A stretch of DNA of 64,000 nt from Metridium senile (Eukaryota > Cnidaria > Anthozoa > Actiniaria > Metridiidae). Within the stretch, counting starts at the first letter, position 1; each line of letters opens with the position of its first letter. Below the pieces are notes generated by a model. It was given only the letters and a program-made list of their open reading frames with translations, ran no database searches and had not been told where the DNA came from. This document shows positions 36,146-49,100 of the stretch, piece after piece. The stretch covers positions 1,631,368 through 1,695,367 of the forward strand of contig OX459105.1 of the NCBI GenBank assembly GCA_949775045.1, written 5' to 3'. A program made the translations under genes and the position numbers.

Positions 36146-36869
36146 GGGACCGGTCATTATTTATGTGGGGGTGGGGGGGGGGGGAGAAATCATAGGGGGG
36201 GCCATGCTTATATTTTTCAATGACAGGGGGTGGGTTGGAATTAAATTTCACTGAGTTGTGGGTGGGCCATTTCTCTTTTGTAAAGAACATACCTGAATGT
36301 ATAAAAGTATAAAGTAAGTTGTGTGTTATCAAATTGGATAAAAAACGTGTTTCCATGCAAACCTAGTATATTAATTGCCATGTAGTATGTATAAAAAGCA
36401 ACATTAATTTTTTTTAGTTTCTATCAGTTTAACAAAGCAAACAGTAATATTTCTACAACATTTGAAGTCTTTCAAAAGTATTGTCAATAAGTTCATATGC
36501 ATCCAGAGCAAATAGTCCTTGATTCTTCATTATTTCTAAATGTTTAATGGCACTTCTCTTATTAACCTTTGCAAGGCCATCTTTACTTAGTTCCTCTTCG
36601 CAAAGTGCATGTGCACGTAATCGTGTAGCCTTCTGGGAAACAGAGATTTTCAACAGTGAAACTGTCTAGGGTAATGCCCTTAATCAATTTGAAGACAGCT
36701 GCCTGGAGGGGGGGGGGGGGGGGGGGGGGGGGGCTGCCTCTGAAATGAATTCCATTTGGGGTGGGTCAAAAGTTAAATGTAATACCTCAAGGGTTGGGCC
36801 AGGGATATTCTTTTTGATTCAGACAAAAACTTTCCCCCCCACCCCCCCACATAAATAATGACCGGTCCC
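36146..36869. mobile_element. 724-bp TIR element, TAA target duplication (PIF/Harbinger-like)
   Basis: TIR GGGACCGGTCATTATTTATG, perfect and inverted at both ends, followed inward by G-rich or C-rich runs. Flanked by TAA on both sides (36143-36145, 36870-36872), the TWA-type duplication of PIF/Harbinger elements. It contains a poly-G run (about 36710-36733) and the terminal-exon-like frame at 36453-36632. The superfamily is inferred. Confidence 0.7.
36453..36632 (-). CDS. Orphan 3'-terminal exon inside the TIR element
   Basis: On the minus strand a strong acceptor (CTCTGTTTCCCAG) is followed by 59 codons and a stop: KATRLRAHALCEEELSKDGL, later KVNKRSAIKHLEIMKNQG and ending ERLQML. The composition is charged, helical and ordinary for a protein, unlike the surrounding G-rich DNA. 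I do not recognise the family. It may be a captured host exon or the last exon of a gene that entered with the element. No upstream exon was found. Confidence 0.35.
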   Translation of the reverse strand, partial: KATRLRAHALCEEELSKDGLAKVNKRSAIKHLEIMKNQGLFALDAYELIDNTFERLQML

Positions 36870-36997
36870 TAATATAAATGAAAACCTGACAAAAGTGGAC
36901 AAAAAAGAAAAAAAAAACTTTTTTTCAACCTGAGCCCGCAATCACCTTTGTCTCCGTACTCCCTACTAATCTATGCGCATGTTATTGTACGCTTTCC

Positions 36998-37008
36998 AAG
37001 ATGGCGGC
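36998..37008 (+). promoter_or_regulatory. YY1-like AAGATGGCGGC motif at the IPO13 5' end
   Basis: AAGATGGCGGC is the classical YY1 motif often found just downstream of TATA-less promoter start sites. It lies 106 bases before the importin-13 ATG with no TATA box nearby. It also contains an ATG opening a seven-codon upstream frame. Confidence 0.5.
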
Positions 37009-37113
37009 CTCGTGGAAGGATTAAGGATTTCCTTTTCTTTCTCGCCAACCACGATGCTATCAAGAACTATTTGACCATGAAGTAATATCAATGGAACTTG
37101 GATTATATGAACT
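37001..37113 (+). promoter_or_regulatory. Upstream ATGs in the IPO13 leader
   Basis: Short upstream frames: 37001-37024 (MAASWKD), 37054-37074 (MLSRTI), 37077-37085 (MK), and an ATG at 37091 that overlaps the main start in another frame. They matter only if transcription begins upstream of them, which the YY1-like motif suggests for at least the last three. Confidence 0.45.
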
Positions 37114-40100
37114 ATGGATGGGAGTGACCAAGATTTGCAAAGTTTGCTTTACCAGTGTGAACAGGTTTGTATTTGATGTCCTTTTATAGCACAAATGAAC
37201 ACTCTTTAAACGATTTAAAAAAATATACCGAATATATAGCCTGGTTTCCTTATGATCGCCCCCGATCGCAGGAGAATGAAAAGCAATCAATCGTAGAATC
37301 TCACACGATCGCACACTTAGTAGCTGTTTTCATATAAATCGCACATGACACCAAACACTTTTGCTTTTAATATCCAGCGGAATTATCGAAGAACTATCAC
37401 ATTGAAGGCGAAAAACGTTGAATTGAATCGTTATTTATTAAACCTTCACGAACTTGGTTTCAAGTTTCATTCGTTTCAACTTGTTTTTATTGTTTCTGAT
37501 AAATAGTCAGTCATTTATTTTGTCCAATGGATATTAATTGTAAGAGCACTGAGATTATTTAATTGTATATTGTATTATAAATTCTAGGCATTATTGACCC
37601 TGTACAATCATAAGGCTTCTGACAACAGACAAACAGCTCACCAATGGCTTCTACAGACACAGAAATCCCCACAGGCCTGGCAGCTATGCTGGGGACTAAT
37701 GGCAAAAGAAAAGGTAATACAATCATTTAATTGGCCATTTGCAGGGAGTTTGGGTTTATATTGTGCGTCGCACTTCACAGGTCCGATGTTACGACTTACG
37801 ATCAAATAGAAACTGTGTAATTAAAAACACAGTGTCTAGACTAACGCGTTTGAGCGGGTCTTGTAGAACAGTGTTACTGGTAAAAATATAAATTTTACTC
37901 TCAAATTCAAAACATTTCAAGTTTTGTTTTTACTAAAAAATCAGTGTATTATACTTTTCCACGAAAACTTTAATTGATGTAATGTTTTCAAGTATTTTTT
38001 AACTAGTGCCTTTATTAAACTTGCGGCAATGACAGGGAACATTGGAATATTTTTGATATATTTTCCAATTCAAAATCTCAAAATGTCACGTTCAGTTTAT
38101 CTTGATTTACTGTATGATTAAAATACTCGTAAGCCTCACGAGTAGCGAGTAACGAGTCAAAACGAGTGCTATTGTTTTCGGCAGACTCATTAGCGCCAAT
38201 TAGCACTCGCACTCGAGAGTAGCAAGTCGAAACAAGTACTCGTACTCTCAAGTGAATGGTACTTTACTCGTGACCGGTACTGTATGTCTGAAGCCATGTG
38301 TCGAATTGTGGGTATAAATTTTGTATACATCAAATTCTGGATCAACATGTCTTTGATTTCTTGGCTGTGCGATTGAGCTACATATATCTTTAGACAATTG
38401 AAGCACTTAACTCGCTTAGTGCCTTTTCTTCTGGGATATTAAGGACATTCTGGATGTTTAAGTGGAATGTTAAAGATCCTGCTGATGATAATAATTTCTT
38501 TGATCTTTTGGTAGCGCAATTGAGCTACCTATGTCTTGTAGGCTTAGACAATAAAGGCACTCTAAGCACTCTAAGCACCTCTTCTTCTTGGATAAGGGCC
38601 TTCTGGATGTTTAAGTGGAATGTTGTTCAAAATAATTAATTGTTTTTCTTATTTTAGGCTGCAGAAATCCAGTTCTTTGGTGCTTCAATGTTGCATTTTA
38701 AGATTTCTAAATTTTGGTAAGATTTTCATCATTATCATTTAATCATTATCAACATCATTGTAATACATTTGTAATGGCCATCATCATCATCACCAACATA
38801 GATTATGATCATCATCATTGTTATTGTTAATGTTGTCATCATCACCATTATCATCATCACCACGATCATCATCAACATCAATCATCATCATCATTGTACA
38901 TGTAGTCATTGTCGTCATTGTTATCATCACTACAACCATTATCATCATCTTTATTATTACTTGCATGACCATCATTGTCACCAACATAAATCATCATCTT
39001 TGTTATTGTTAATGTCACTACCAAACACCATTATCATTATTATCATCATCACCATCATTGTCATTGTAATCATGGCCATCATCATCATCACCAACATCGA
39101 TCATCATTGTACATGTAGATATTGTTATCATCACCATCACCACCACCATCATCCTTATTGTTATCGTGACTATCATCATCACCACCAACATTGATCATCA
39201 TCATCATTATTACACCTGTACCAACATGACTACCACCATTGTCACCAACATCGATCATCATCATTGTTATCATGACCATCATCATTATGACCATGATGAT
39301 GATGATCATCATCATCGTTATCATTTGCTATTTTTATCACCACCATAACAATGTATAACCACTTCCATCATCATCATCACCACCAACAACACAATCATCA
39401 CCACTGTCATCATCTTTGTTTCACTAAGAAGAATTCCTGTACATGTATGTATTGCTTCACCAGGTCAGAATTACCAGAAGAACAGTATGGACCACTAAAG
39501 TCAGAGATTTTCAAACACATTCTAGCTTTCTCTGAAGGACCAAAGATTGTGTTGACAAGGCTTTGTATTGCTGTGAGTACCTACAGAAAGAATCTATAGC
39601 AATAATAAAAATGATTATGATCATGACAAAAGTGATAATTATAACATTTGAAAGTTGAAACATCATTGTTACCATAAAAAAAACGACCCTGCTTTGAAAA
39701 ATTGCATCTTTCTTAAACAAGCCAAATGTGCCCTGATGTTTGATTGATAGTAATCACTAGGAAGTTCTACAAATTTTCAAAAAAACCAGCTGGTACAAAA
39801 AAATTGGTAATTTTAGCACCAAAACTTCATTTAAAGTTTAAAGTCAAAAATGACCATTTTCATTTTTTTGACCTTGAAATTTTGATCGAAATTATTAAAC
39901 CATGATGATGATGATAATAATGATGTTGATATTGATGATGATGATCAATATAATGTAATGGCATTAATGATGATAATCATCATTATTATATATACATTGT
40001 ATTAATATTATTAATAGATAAAAATAATCATTGTTATGATGATAATGCATCCTCGGGAACCCAGGGGTATTCTTCTGTCGCTCGTTTCTCGCTTCCACAA

Positions 40101-43100
40101 CATATACCCCTGGGAACGTAGTCTGCTGGAGCTTGTTCCGGAAGTCAAAATTCAAACTTATTTAAAGTGCAAGTATCACCAAAAATAAACTTTGCTTGAA
40201 ATGATTGCTCTCAATGATTTATTTTCGAATCCAAATGTCTTATAACCAAAATTTATTTCGAAGTGCGGAAAAAATCGAAAAATATACATCGTCGAAGCCG
40301 CAAGTCAAGAAATTATGCAAATTAGCTGTGACGTAGCAAGAGGAACGCTTTCGCACGACCGGGAGCGGAATCGTTTGTTGTCTGCTCGTTGTACATTGTA
40401 GTTTTAATAAAATCACGAAAACCTGCTCAATGCCTATGCGATGTGTTGTCCAAAATTGTAGCTGCACAAGAGCAGATGGTGTTTCTTTGTATAAATTACC
40501 GAAAAACACAGTTCTTTCACGTTTATGGATAAAATTAATTTGTCTGATATAGTTGTATACTGATGTTCAAGAAGACTTCACTTCATCGGACTTTGTTGAC
40601 AATTATATCAAAAAATCATTGGGATTCAGTCCAAAGAAAGTGCACTGGTTTTTAGAATTCTTTACTCTAATAGGTAATTCTTTTAATTATTAATTTGGTT
40701 ATTATAGATCTTTACTATCAACGCACAAGCCGATGTGAACTAAAAACAAAATCTAAAATAGCAGTACTGGCGTATAGCAGTTTTCATCGCTGCTCACACC
40801 GGCAAACTAACAAGAAACGCCTATTCTAAACGAGAACGCCACAGGCCTAGTGTTAGCCAAATTTAATCCTTTTTGTTTTAGGAAATTCAGTTTTATCGAT
40901 TTGTTTTTTTACAACACAATTTTACCAAAATAAATGTACAAAACATAACGGACGAAAAATTATGAATTTGTCACGCATCGAACTCAATGGTTTCTCTTCA
41001 AGATACGGAAAATCACACAGTTAACGAAAATGATCTCTTTTCAGCATGAAAAAAACAACAACAACAAAACAATAAGGTTATTTTCATACAGAAATACAGT
41101 GCACTGTTTGTCTTGTGAGACTTCCAAGTGAAGTTAGAAAAGTAAAAGTACAAGAACGTCAAACACGGCCGATAAGCAGCTGGGTTCAGGTTTCACCCGT
41201 TTCAAAACAATTGCATTTTAAATACATTATTAAAACTGATCATATAGAATATACACAATACCAGATAGGTCTAACCTTTGTACAACATTCTAAGCTTTTC
41301 AAAACAGTCCTGAACGAATGGTATTGTTCGTCTAAAATGTAATTTTGAGCACGTTTTGGTTGAAAAGACTACCGAATTGATTGTAAGTGAAGATTTGTCG
41401 AAAAGACTGAAAAACGCATAAAATTAAAACGATAACAACTCCATGACAGCATAGTTACATTTATTACAATTTTCTACTTACAGAAAAGTAATATCCATTG
41501 ATAGTTTATCCATAAAATTGTTTTTAAAATCCTTTTTTGTTGAAAAAACTGTGTCGATGACAAACTTTCCCTCAAATCCGCACAAGTGTTGTGTGACAAT
41601 CGTTCCTCCTCATACGTCACAGATACGGATCGTCATATGACCTTGAAATTGACCTTGGCAAATACGCTCGCTTTTTTGCGCAAAATAACATGGATTTCGA
41701 TGTTTTTTAAATTTTTAAAATGATATTAGGTACAAAGCAACCACTTTTCGATCTAATGATGATAAAATTAAACCACTTACTTTTGGTGATACTTGCACTT
41801 TAACGACTTTCTTTGAATGGTTATCTTGATTTTCATTGGTCGACCTAATAAGGTCGACCAATCAGGAAAGAGCTGAATTTTGACTAGTTCCGGAACAAGC
41901 TCCAACAGACTACGTTCCCAGGGGTATATGTTGTGGAAGCGAGAAACGAGCGACAGAAGAATACCCCTGGGTTCCCGAGGATGTTGATAATGGTGATTAT
42001 GGTGACAATGATAATTACAATATTTTTTTTATTAATAACTAACAACAAAGAAAACACACACAAAATTTATAACTAAAGAGTGCCACAATAAATGTGACAC
42101 ACAAGAAGACACATACACACACACACACAATAATAACAATATTAATTATGGTTATGCTGACTGCTTATTTTAGCTTGGATCGTTTACTCTACACACAATA
42201 CCAGAACACTGGGAGAATGCAGCCAATGATATCATTACAACACTACAGTCTGTTTCATCGTCGCAGGTAATATATAAATCATTGTTTTACGTCGAAATAC
42301 AGGGAGTTGTTACCGAATCCCCCTAGCCAATGGCTAATGATTAAGCATTCAACACACTCACAATCACTACCCATCACTACCCAATAACTACCCATACATT
42401 GAATATTTTTATCTCACAACTCTGCTCACATGTTGATTTTTGCGGAGAGAGGACCTGGTAGGCCGGTGAAAAATTCTTGTGGCATGAGAGTGAACAACAC
42501 ATCAAACAAACACAAATCACCTGTCGCCCAAGCCAGAGATTGAACCCAGATAACAGTGGTGAAAAGCCAGCACACTGATGTGATCATAATATTTTTGTTG
42601 TTGATCTGACTCAATATTTTTTTATTACTATTTTCAAAATTTACAATAACTACTTGTAACTACAAAAATAATGAAAAAAAAAAACTACACTAATTACATC
42701 GGTCTTCCAAAAAGCAGTATTTATCAATTATTTGTCTGTTATATAAATCCGTTTAATAGGATTGAAAATTATAAGATATTTTTTCATGTTTCTTTCTATA
42801 TGAAGCTAGCTGTGATTTCTTTTTTTGCAAATGAATATGATGTTCTGTTCTTTCATATTGCCTTAAAGCTAACTGAAAATCACTACATGTAATTCATAAT
42901 TTATTCTATATAACTTACATGTAAGTTTCCCATTTAAATCTGTACTTATGCAAATTGTGTTGATGTGTGCTAAACACACAGATCAACCAATCAGAGTATA
43001 TTATTTCTGAAGTGAACTTCTCTGATTGGTTGATCTGTGTGTTTAGCACACATCAACAAAATTTGCATAAGTACAGATTTAAATGGGAAAGTACAGATTT

Positions 43101-46100
43101 AAATGGGAACCTGTTATACAGTGTACATGTATATGTAACTCCTAAACTAATGATTTCGTTACTTGTCTTGTTCTTAGGAAGGATCAAGATACAATGCTTT
43201 ATTAGAGCTGTTAACAGTCTTACCAGAAGAGGTTAGTACAAGACATTATAAAAATTAATAATTGGGATAGTGCGGGCGTGTTGATTGGTAAAAGAACATG
43301 TTTCATGAGAGCATGGAACACACTCACACCATTTGGCATCAATTTGGTCTATTACCATAATTAACCATAAGTTAACACTGTTAAGTGCAACAACAACAAC
43401 AAAGACATTCAGAGCGGTTTCACCGTCCTGAAAAAAAGCTTGAAAAACTAGACTGCCTGATTTACGAAATGTTATTAATTCTTAAATTTAAGCCACACTT
43501 GAATGTCCAGTTGGACTCAATTCAAGCGAAACTGTTTATTTAACCTATTGTATTTGTTTTTTCATTGTCCACTACTATAACTATTTCTCTCTTTGCACCA
43601 TCATTTATTAAATTGTATTAGCAATGTTCTTCTGATTAGAGTGACCATAAGAAGTTCAATGAAATGCTTTTAATGAATGAGTATGTTGACATGTTTTTGT
43701 GTGTGTAGTTTGTTTCCTCAGAACAAATTGCAACACGGCGAATGACTCTTAGAGGTGAACTCCAGAAAATTGTCACTCATGGTAAGTTAAAATCGTCCTA
43801 GTGTATGTAACCTTCACAGATGAAGATGATTTCCTCTTGGGTTGTTGAAACTTCAGACACCAACACTAACCATCTTTCTTTCTACAAACACACACACACA
43901 CACTGTTGATCACAAATTTATTGACATCACTTACAAAACACTGAAACTTCAGACACTAACAACAACAGTCTTTCTCAAGACTATGTACTTACATGGGTCC
44001 AGACAATCACAACATTTCAATATCGCTTACACTGGTGATCAAACCATTCAAACGTCAGACACTAATGTTGACATTCTTTCTCAAGACTACAAACACCCAT
44101 ACAATGTACATCACAACATTTCAATATCACTAACGCTTGGGATCAAACCATTCAAACATCAGACACTAACATCAACAATCTTTCTCAAGACTACACACAC
44201 CTAGATGTTCACAACATTTTCATATCAAATTAATGAGCAATTTTTTGCAGTTTTACAGATTACACAAAATGAATTGACCTCTTCAACTTCTACTTTGCAA
44301 GATAAATTGCAGGTTAGGATTGTGATGATGATGGTAATGATGATGGTAGTGGTGATTATGATAACGATGATGGTAATGATGATGGTGGTTGTGATGATGA
44401 TGATGGTGATGGTGGTGATTATGATAATGATTATGATGATGGTGGTGATGATGATGATGGTGATGATGGTGGCAATGATGGTGTTGATTATGGTGATGGT
44501 GATGATGATGATAGTGGTGATGATGACAATGATGGTGATGATTATGGTGATGATGATATTGACAATGGAAAGGATAATGATTATGATAACGTTATGGTCA
44601 TATTGCTGCCAATTATAATATTGATAATAACAATAATGATAGTACTGTAATAATAGTGAGCGTTGTTATGATTTATTCTAAACACAAACTTACAGCGCAA
44701 CGCGTAAAAGTATGGCCACTGATAATGTATTCACATACATGTACTTCTGTCTCGCAATCGATCCAATCAGCGTTGTAGGATTGTGTTATCTTGTCTCGGA
44801 TCATAACGCTTATTGGATCGATGGCGAGACAGAAGAATGCGAATACATTATCAGTGACCATACTTTTACGCGTTGCGCTGTAAGATAGACGATATCTTTG
44901 TCTTTCAAATAATAATGATCTACTAACAAAAATGACAAAATCATGATCTGATTTTCAGGCATTGCGATGTTTAACCAGCTGGGTTCAATTTGGGCTCACA
45001 ATACAAGATGTAGATCAACATCTGCCTGCCATCTTTGCAGCAATCAATAAGAATGAGCTTTTTGATAACGTCATTGACCTGTTGGTTGAGATTATTAGTC
45101 ATCCTACCAGTCATAAGTAAGTAATGTTTGACTCACTTTGACGACAATGAAGATGATGGTGATGACAATGAAGATGATGGTGATGACAATGAAGAGGATG
45201 ATGATGGTGATGATGATGATGAAGAGGGCGTGAAGATGACAATGATGATGATGACAATGAAGAGGGTGATGATGATGATGATGATTGCAAGAAAGAATAC
45301 ATTGTATGATAATTATGTAATCACACCAACAATATAAAATTATGATGGTGATGATGATAACAATGTTCTAATGATGAATTTGGCAAAAATAATGATGGTT
45401 GTGATGATGGTTTTGGTGATGATGATGATGATGGTGGTAATGATGATGAAGAAGATGGTTTTGGGGGGTTCTTGGTTTATTACAATAATTATGATAATGA
45501 TGTTGATTATAGTGGTGATGATGATGATGATAATAGCAATAATGACAATTGTGGTAATGATAATGATGATGTTGGTAATGATGATGATTAGCGATGATGA
45601 TGATGATTAAAAAGGCGGCAAAGACAATGAAGATGGTGATGATACTGACAGTGTACATGTAGATGAAGGTAGTGCATGTTTAACCATGTATTCTGTTTTG
45701 TCTTCAGGTATCCCAACTGTGTATGGAAGTTTGCATCAAACCTGGTTCAGCTGCATCCAATGCTGCAGCAATCACTACAAACACCTGATATGGTAATAAC
45801 CATGCATAATAGAGCCATTTCACATTTTAGTAATGAGTAAAATAATATGCTAATGAGCTTTGCGCTGGACTTACACATTTAGCTGTTACAAATAATAATT
45901 ATCATTAAATTTAATTACCACCCAATATTATTATTATCATCATTATCAACAACATCGCCATGATTTATCATCATCATCACCACCACCATCACCACCATCA
46001 TCATTATCGTCACCATCATTACTACCATCACCATCACCACCATCATCACCATTACTATCATAAGAATCATCACATTATTTTGGTCTATGGTTATTACCAC

Positions 46101-49100
46101 AGTTTTCTGCTTACTGCAAACTCAGACATTCCAGCGGCTCGTTGTAAAATACATTTTTGGCTACCGTCAATCATAAACATAAAATATGCCGAGTAATAGA
46201 CCTCTTTATTTCCATATGCAAATTGCCCATTTCAGACCACGTGTCATTCCCTTGAGAATCAATTGTTCTTTTATGATGAATGTTTATTGTTATACATTTA
46301 CATGTGAAAGAAACAATTCCCAAGGGTAGCATCACATGAATGAAATGGGACAACAATAACAAGGAAGGTAAAGAGGTCTATTAGCAGCAGCCAAAAACGT
46401 ATTTATCAGCTAGCCGTTTGAAATGAGTTTGCAGAAAGATGAAAATGGCAGTAATGAGGATGAATAATTACCAATGGTTTTATTGTAGGATGTAGCATGT
46501 GGATTGTGTCGTCTCATCATATCATTTGCTGAGACTCACACCAGGCTGATAGTATTCCCTGACACTACTGAGAGACAACTGACTGGCATGCAGATTGTAC
46601 AAGCTATCCTTGTAAGTAATCATGATGGAAATACAGACTGTTAATATACATGTTGATGATAATGATGATGATGATGATAATGATTGTGGTAGTGATGATG
46701 ATGATAATGATTGTAGTAGTGATGATGATGATAATGATTGTAGTAGTGATGATGATGATAATGATTGTAGTAGTGATGATGGTGATAATGATTGTGGTAG
46801 TGATGATGATGATGATGATGATGATAATGATTGTGGTAGTGATGATGATGATAATGATTGTAGTAGTGATGATGATGATAATGATTGTAGTAGTGATGAT
46901 GATGATAATGATTGTAGTAGTGATGATGATGATAATGATTGTAGTAGTGATGATGGTGATAATGATTGTGGTAGTGATGATGATGATGATGATGATAATG
47001 ATTGTGGTAGTGATGATGATGATAATGATTGTAGTAGTGATGATGATGATAATGATTGTAGTAGTGATGATGATGATAATGATTGTAGTAGTGATGATGA
47101 TGATAATGATTGTAGTAGTGATGATGATGATAATGATTGTAGTAGTGATGATGATGGTAATGATTGTGGTAGTGATGATAATGATTGTGGTAGTGATGAT
47201 GATGATCAATGACTGGTGGTGGTGATAATGATGATGATAATGATTGTGTTGAAGATATTGATGGTGATGATTAGGGTTATGGTGTTGATAATAATCATGC
47301 TCACTTGATGATAATGATGATTGTGTTTTTGATGTTGATGATGACGAGGACTGTGATGGTGATGTTGATAATGGTGATGATTATGTGTTGTTGTTGATTA
47401 TGATGATAATGATTGTGCTAATAATGATGATAATGATAATGATTGTGGTAGTGATGTTGATGATTGTGACAAGGATGGTGATGATGATAACATTATTTTG
47501 GTAATAATGGTGATGATATTGATAGTAACAATGATGGTGATGATTATGATGATGTTGTTGTTGTTGTTGTTGAAAATGATGAACATGGTAATAATGATGA
47601 TGATTATGATATTGATATTTAATGCAGGAATGTACAAATGCCCCTGGATGGTACCCAGTTGATGAACAGTGCAGTGAAATGACCTTGAACTTTTGGTTCA
47701 CACTACAGGTGAGTGCTGTCTACAATGTAAATTATAAATTTTATGTTAACAAATTCATTAAACAATGGAAAGCATTTTATTTTTGTCTTTCATATATATA
47801 CTATTATTTGTGAATAGAATGTTCTTTCACTGTCAGTAATCACAAAACCAAAATGTCTAGATAAACAAGTACTGGATGTGCAAGGCAATAACGTAGTTAG
47901 TAATTTATGGTTTTCACAAGTAAAAGTTTATAAATAACACTTCAACTGCATCTTCTTATAACACCTTGGCTGCAACTGAGGTGGCTTTAATGCTTGGCTG
48001 CATCTGTACCTGTAGCAGCCTCCTGTCAAACTGCCACACATGCAGCCAAAGCATCACTTATAATTTTTGATGCATGGGAACTGTAAATTTCTAACTATCA
48101 TTTGTATTAATGTCTAAAGTCAATGATTGTTAAAACTGGTTTTCTTTTTGTGTATCTACTTTAGGATGATATCTACTCACAGGAATCAACTGTACAGTTT
48201 CAACTACGCTCTTCATATGAACCTGTTTTTACCAGTTTATGTCAGGTTTGTAGTTATTTTTACTTTGAAATTTTTGTGTCAAATAATTAACATATTCTCA
48301 TATGCATTTTAAAAGAGTGTTATTCGAAAACACTCTTTTAAATAAGTATTTGATTTCTATATGATTTCAGATATTTCTCAAGAAAGTCCAATTTCCGACT
48401 GAAAGTGAGTGGACTGGGTATAGTACAGGTAAAGGTTGTTATTATTTCTGTTCTACCCATTTTTCATGCATGCATGCATCCATCAATTTATCCATCCATC
48501 CATCCATTCATTTGGTAATCCAGTTAATTTATCTGTTTGTTATACATGTAGAAATCATTATGATAGATATGTAGACATTTATAGGAGCAAGGATGGCACA
48601 GTTGGTTAGTGCGCGGCATTCTGTGCGAAAGGTGCTGAGTTCGATTCCCAGTGACCTTGCATCCTTGTTTCAACTTCTCTCCTTCCATGTAGCTTTAGGT
48701 AGCTTTGAATACCCATAAAACGGCCTCAGGTTTATCAGTATAAAATTATGACTGTCTATCAGTATATGACTGTCACGAGTTACCGATGTTAAATAAGGTT
48801 ACTTTACTTAATTTTTTACTTTTACAGTGTTAATTGTTGCCCTTGTTTTTGCTTTGCAGACGAGAAAGACCAATTCCACCATTATAGACAAGATGTATCA
48901 GATACTATGGTGGGTATTTATCAATAAGACAACAGAAAGCTGCATCCCATGGCATTATAGAAGCACTAGAGAAAATATAAAGAACAATTAACTAGCGTAA
49001 GAGTTGCACGAGGCAAAGCTGAGTGTGACTTTAGCTTGTTAAGAGTTCTTTATATTTTCTCAAGTGCATCGATTACGCAATGGGTGAGTGACTTTCTGAT

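Noticed and set aside
46622..47225. Asp-rich, Met-rich and Ile-rich frames of about 190-200 codons
   Set aside because: 27-bp minisatellite in an intron; open in several frames on both strands.
48577..48660. Functional tRNA gene
   Set aside because: A and B boxes are present, but the anticodon stem does not pair well and a SINE body follows; likewise at 34842, 54285 and 56290.
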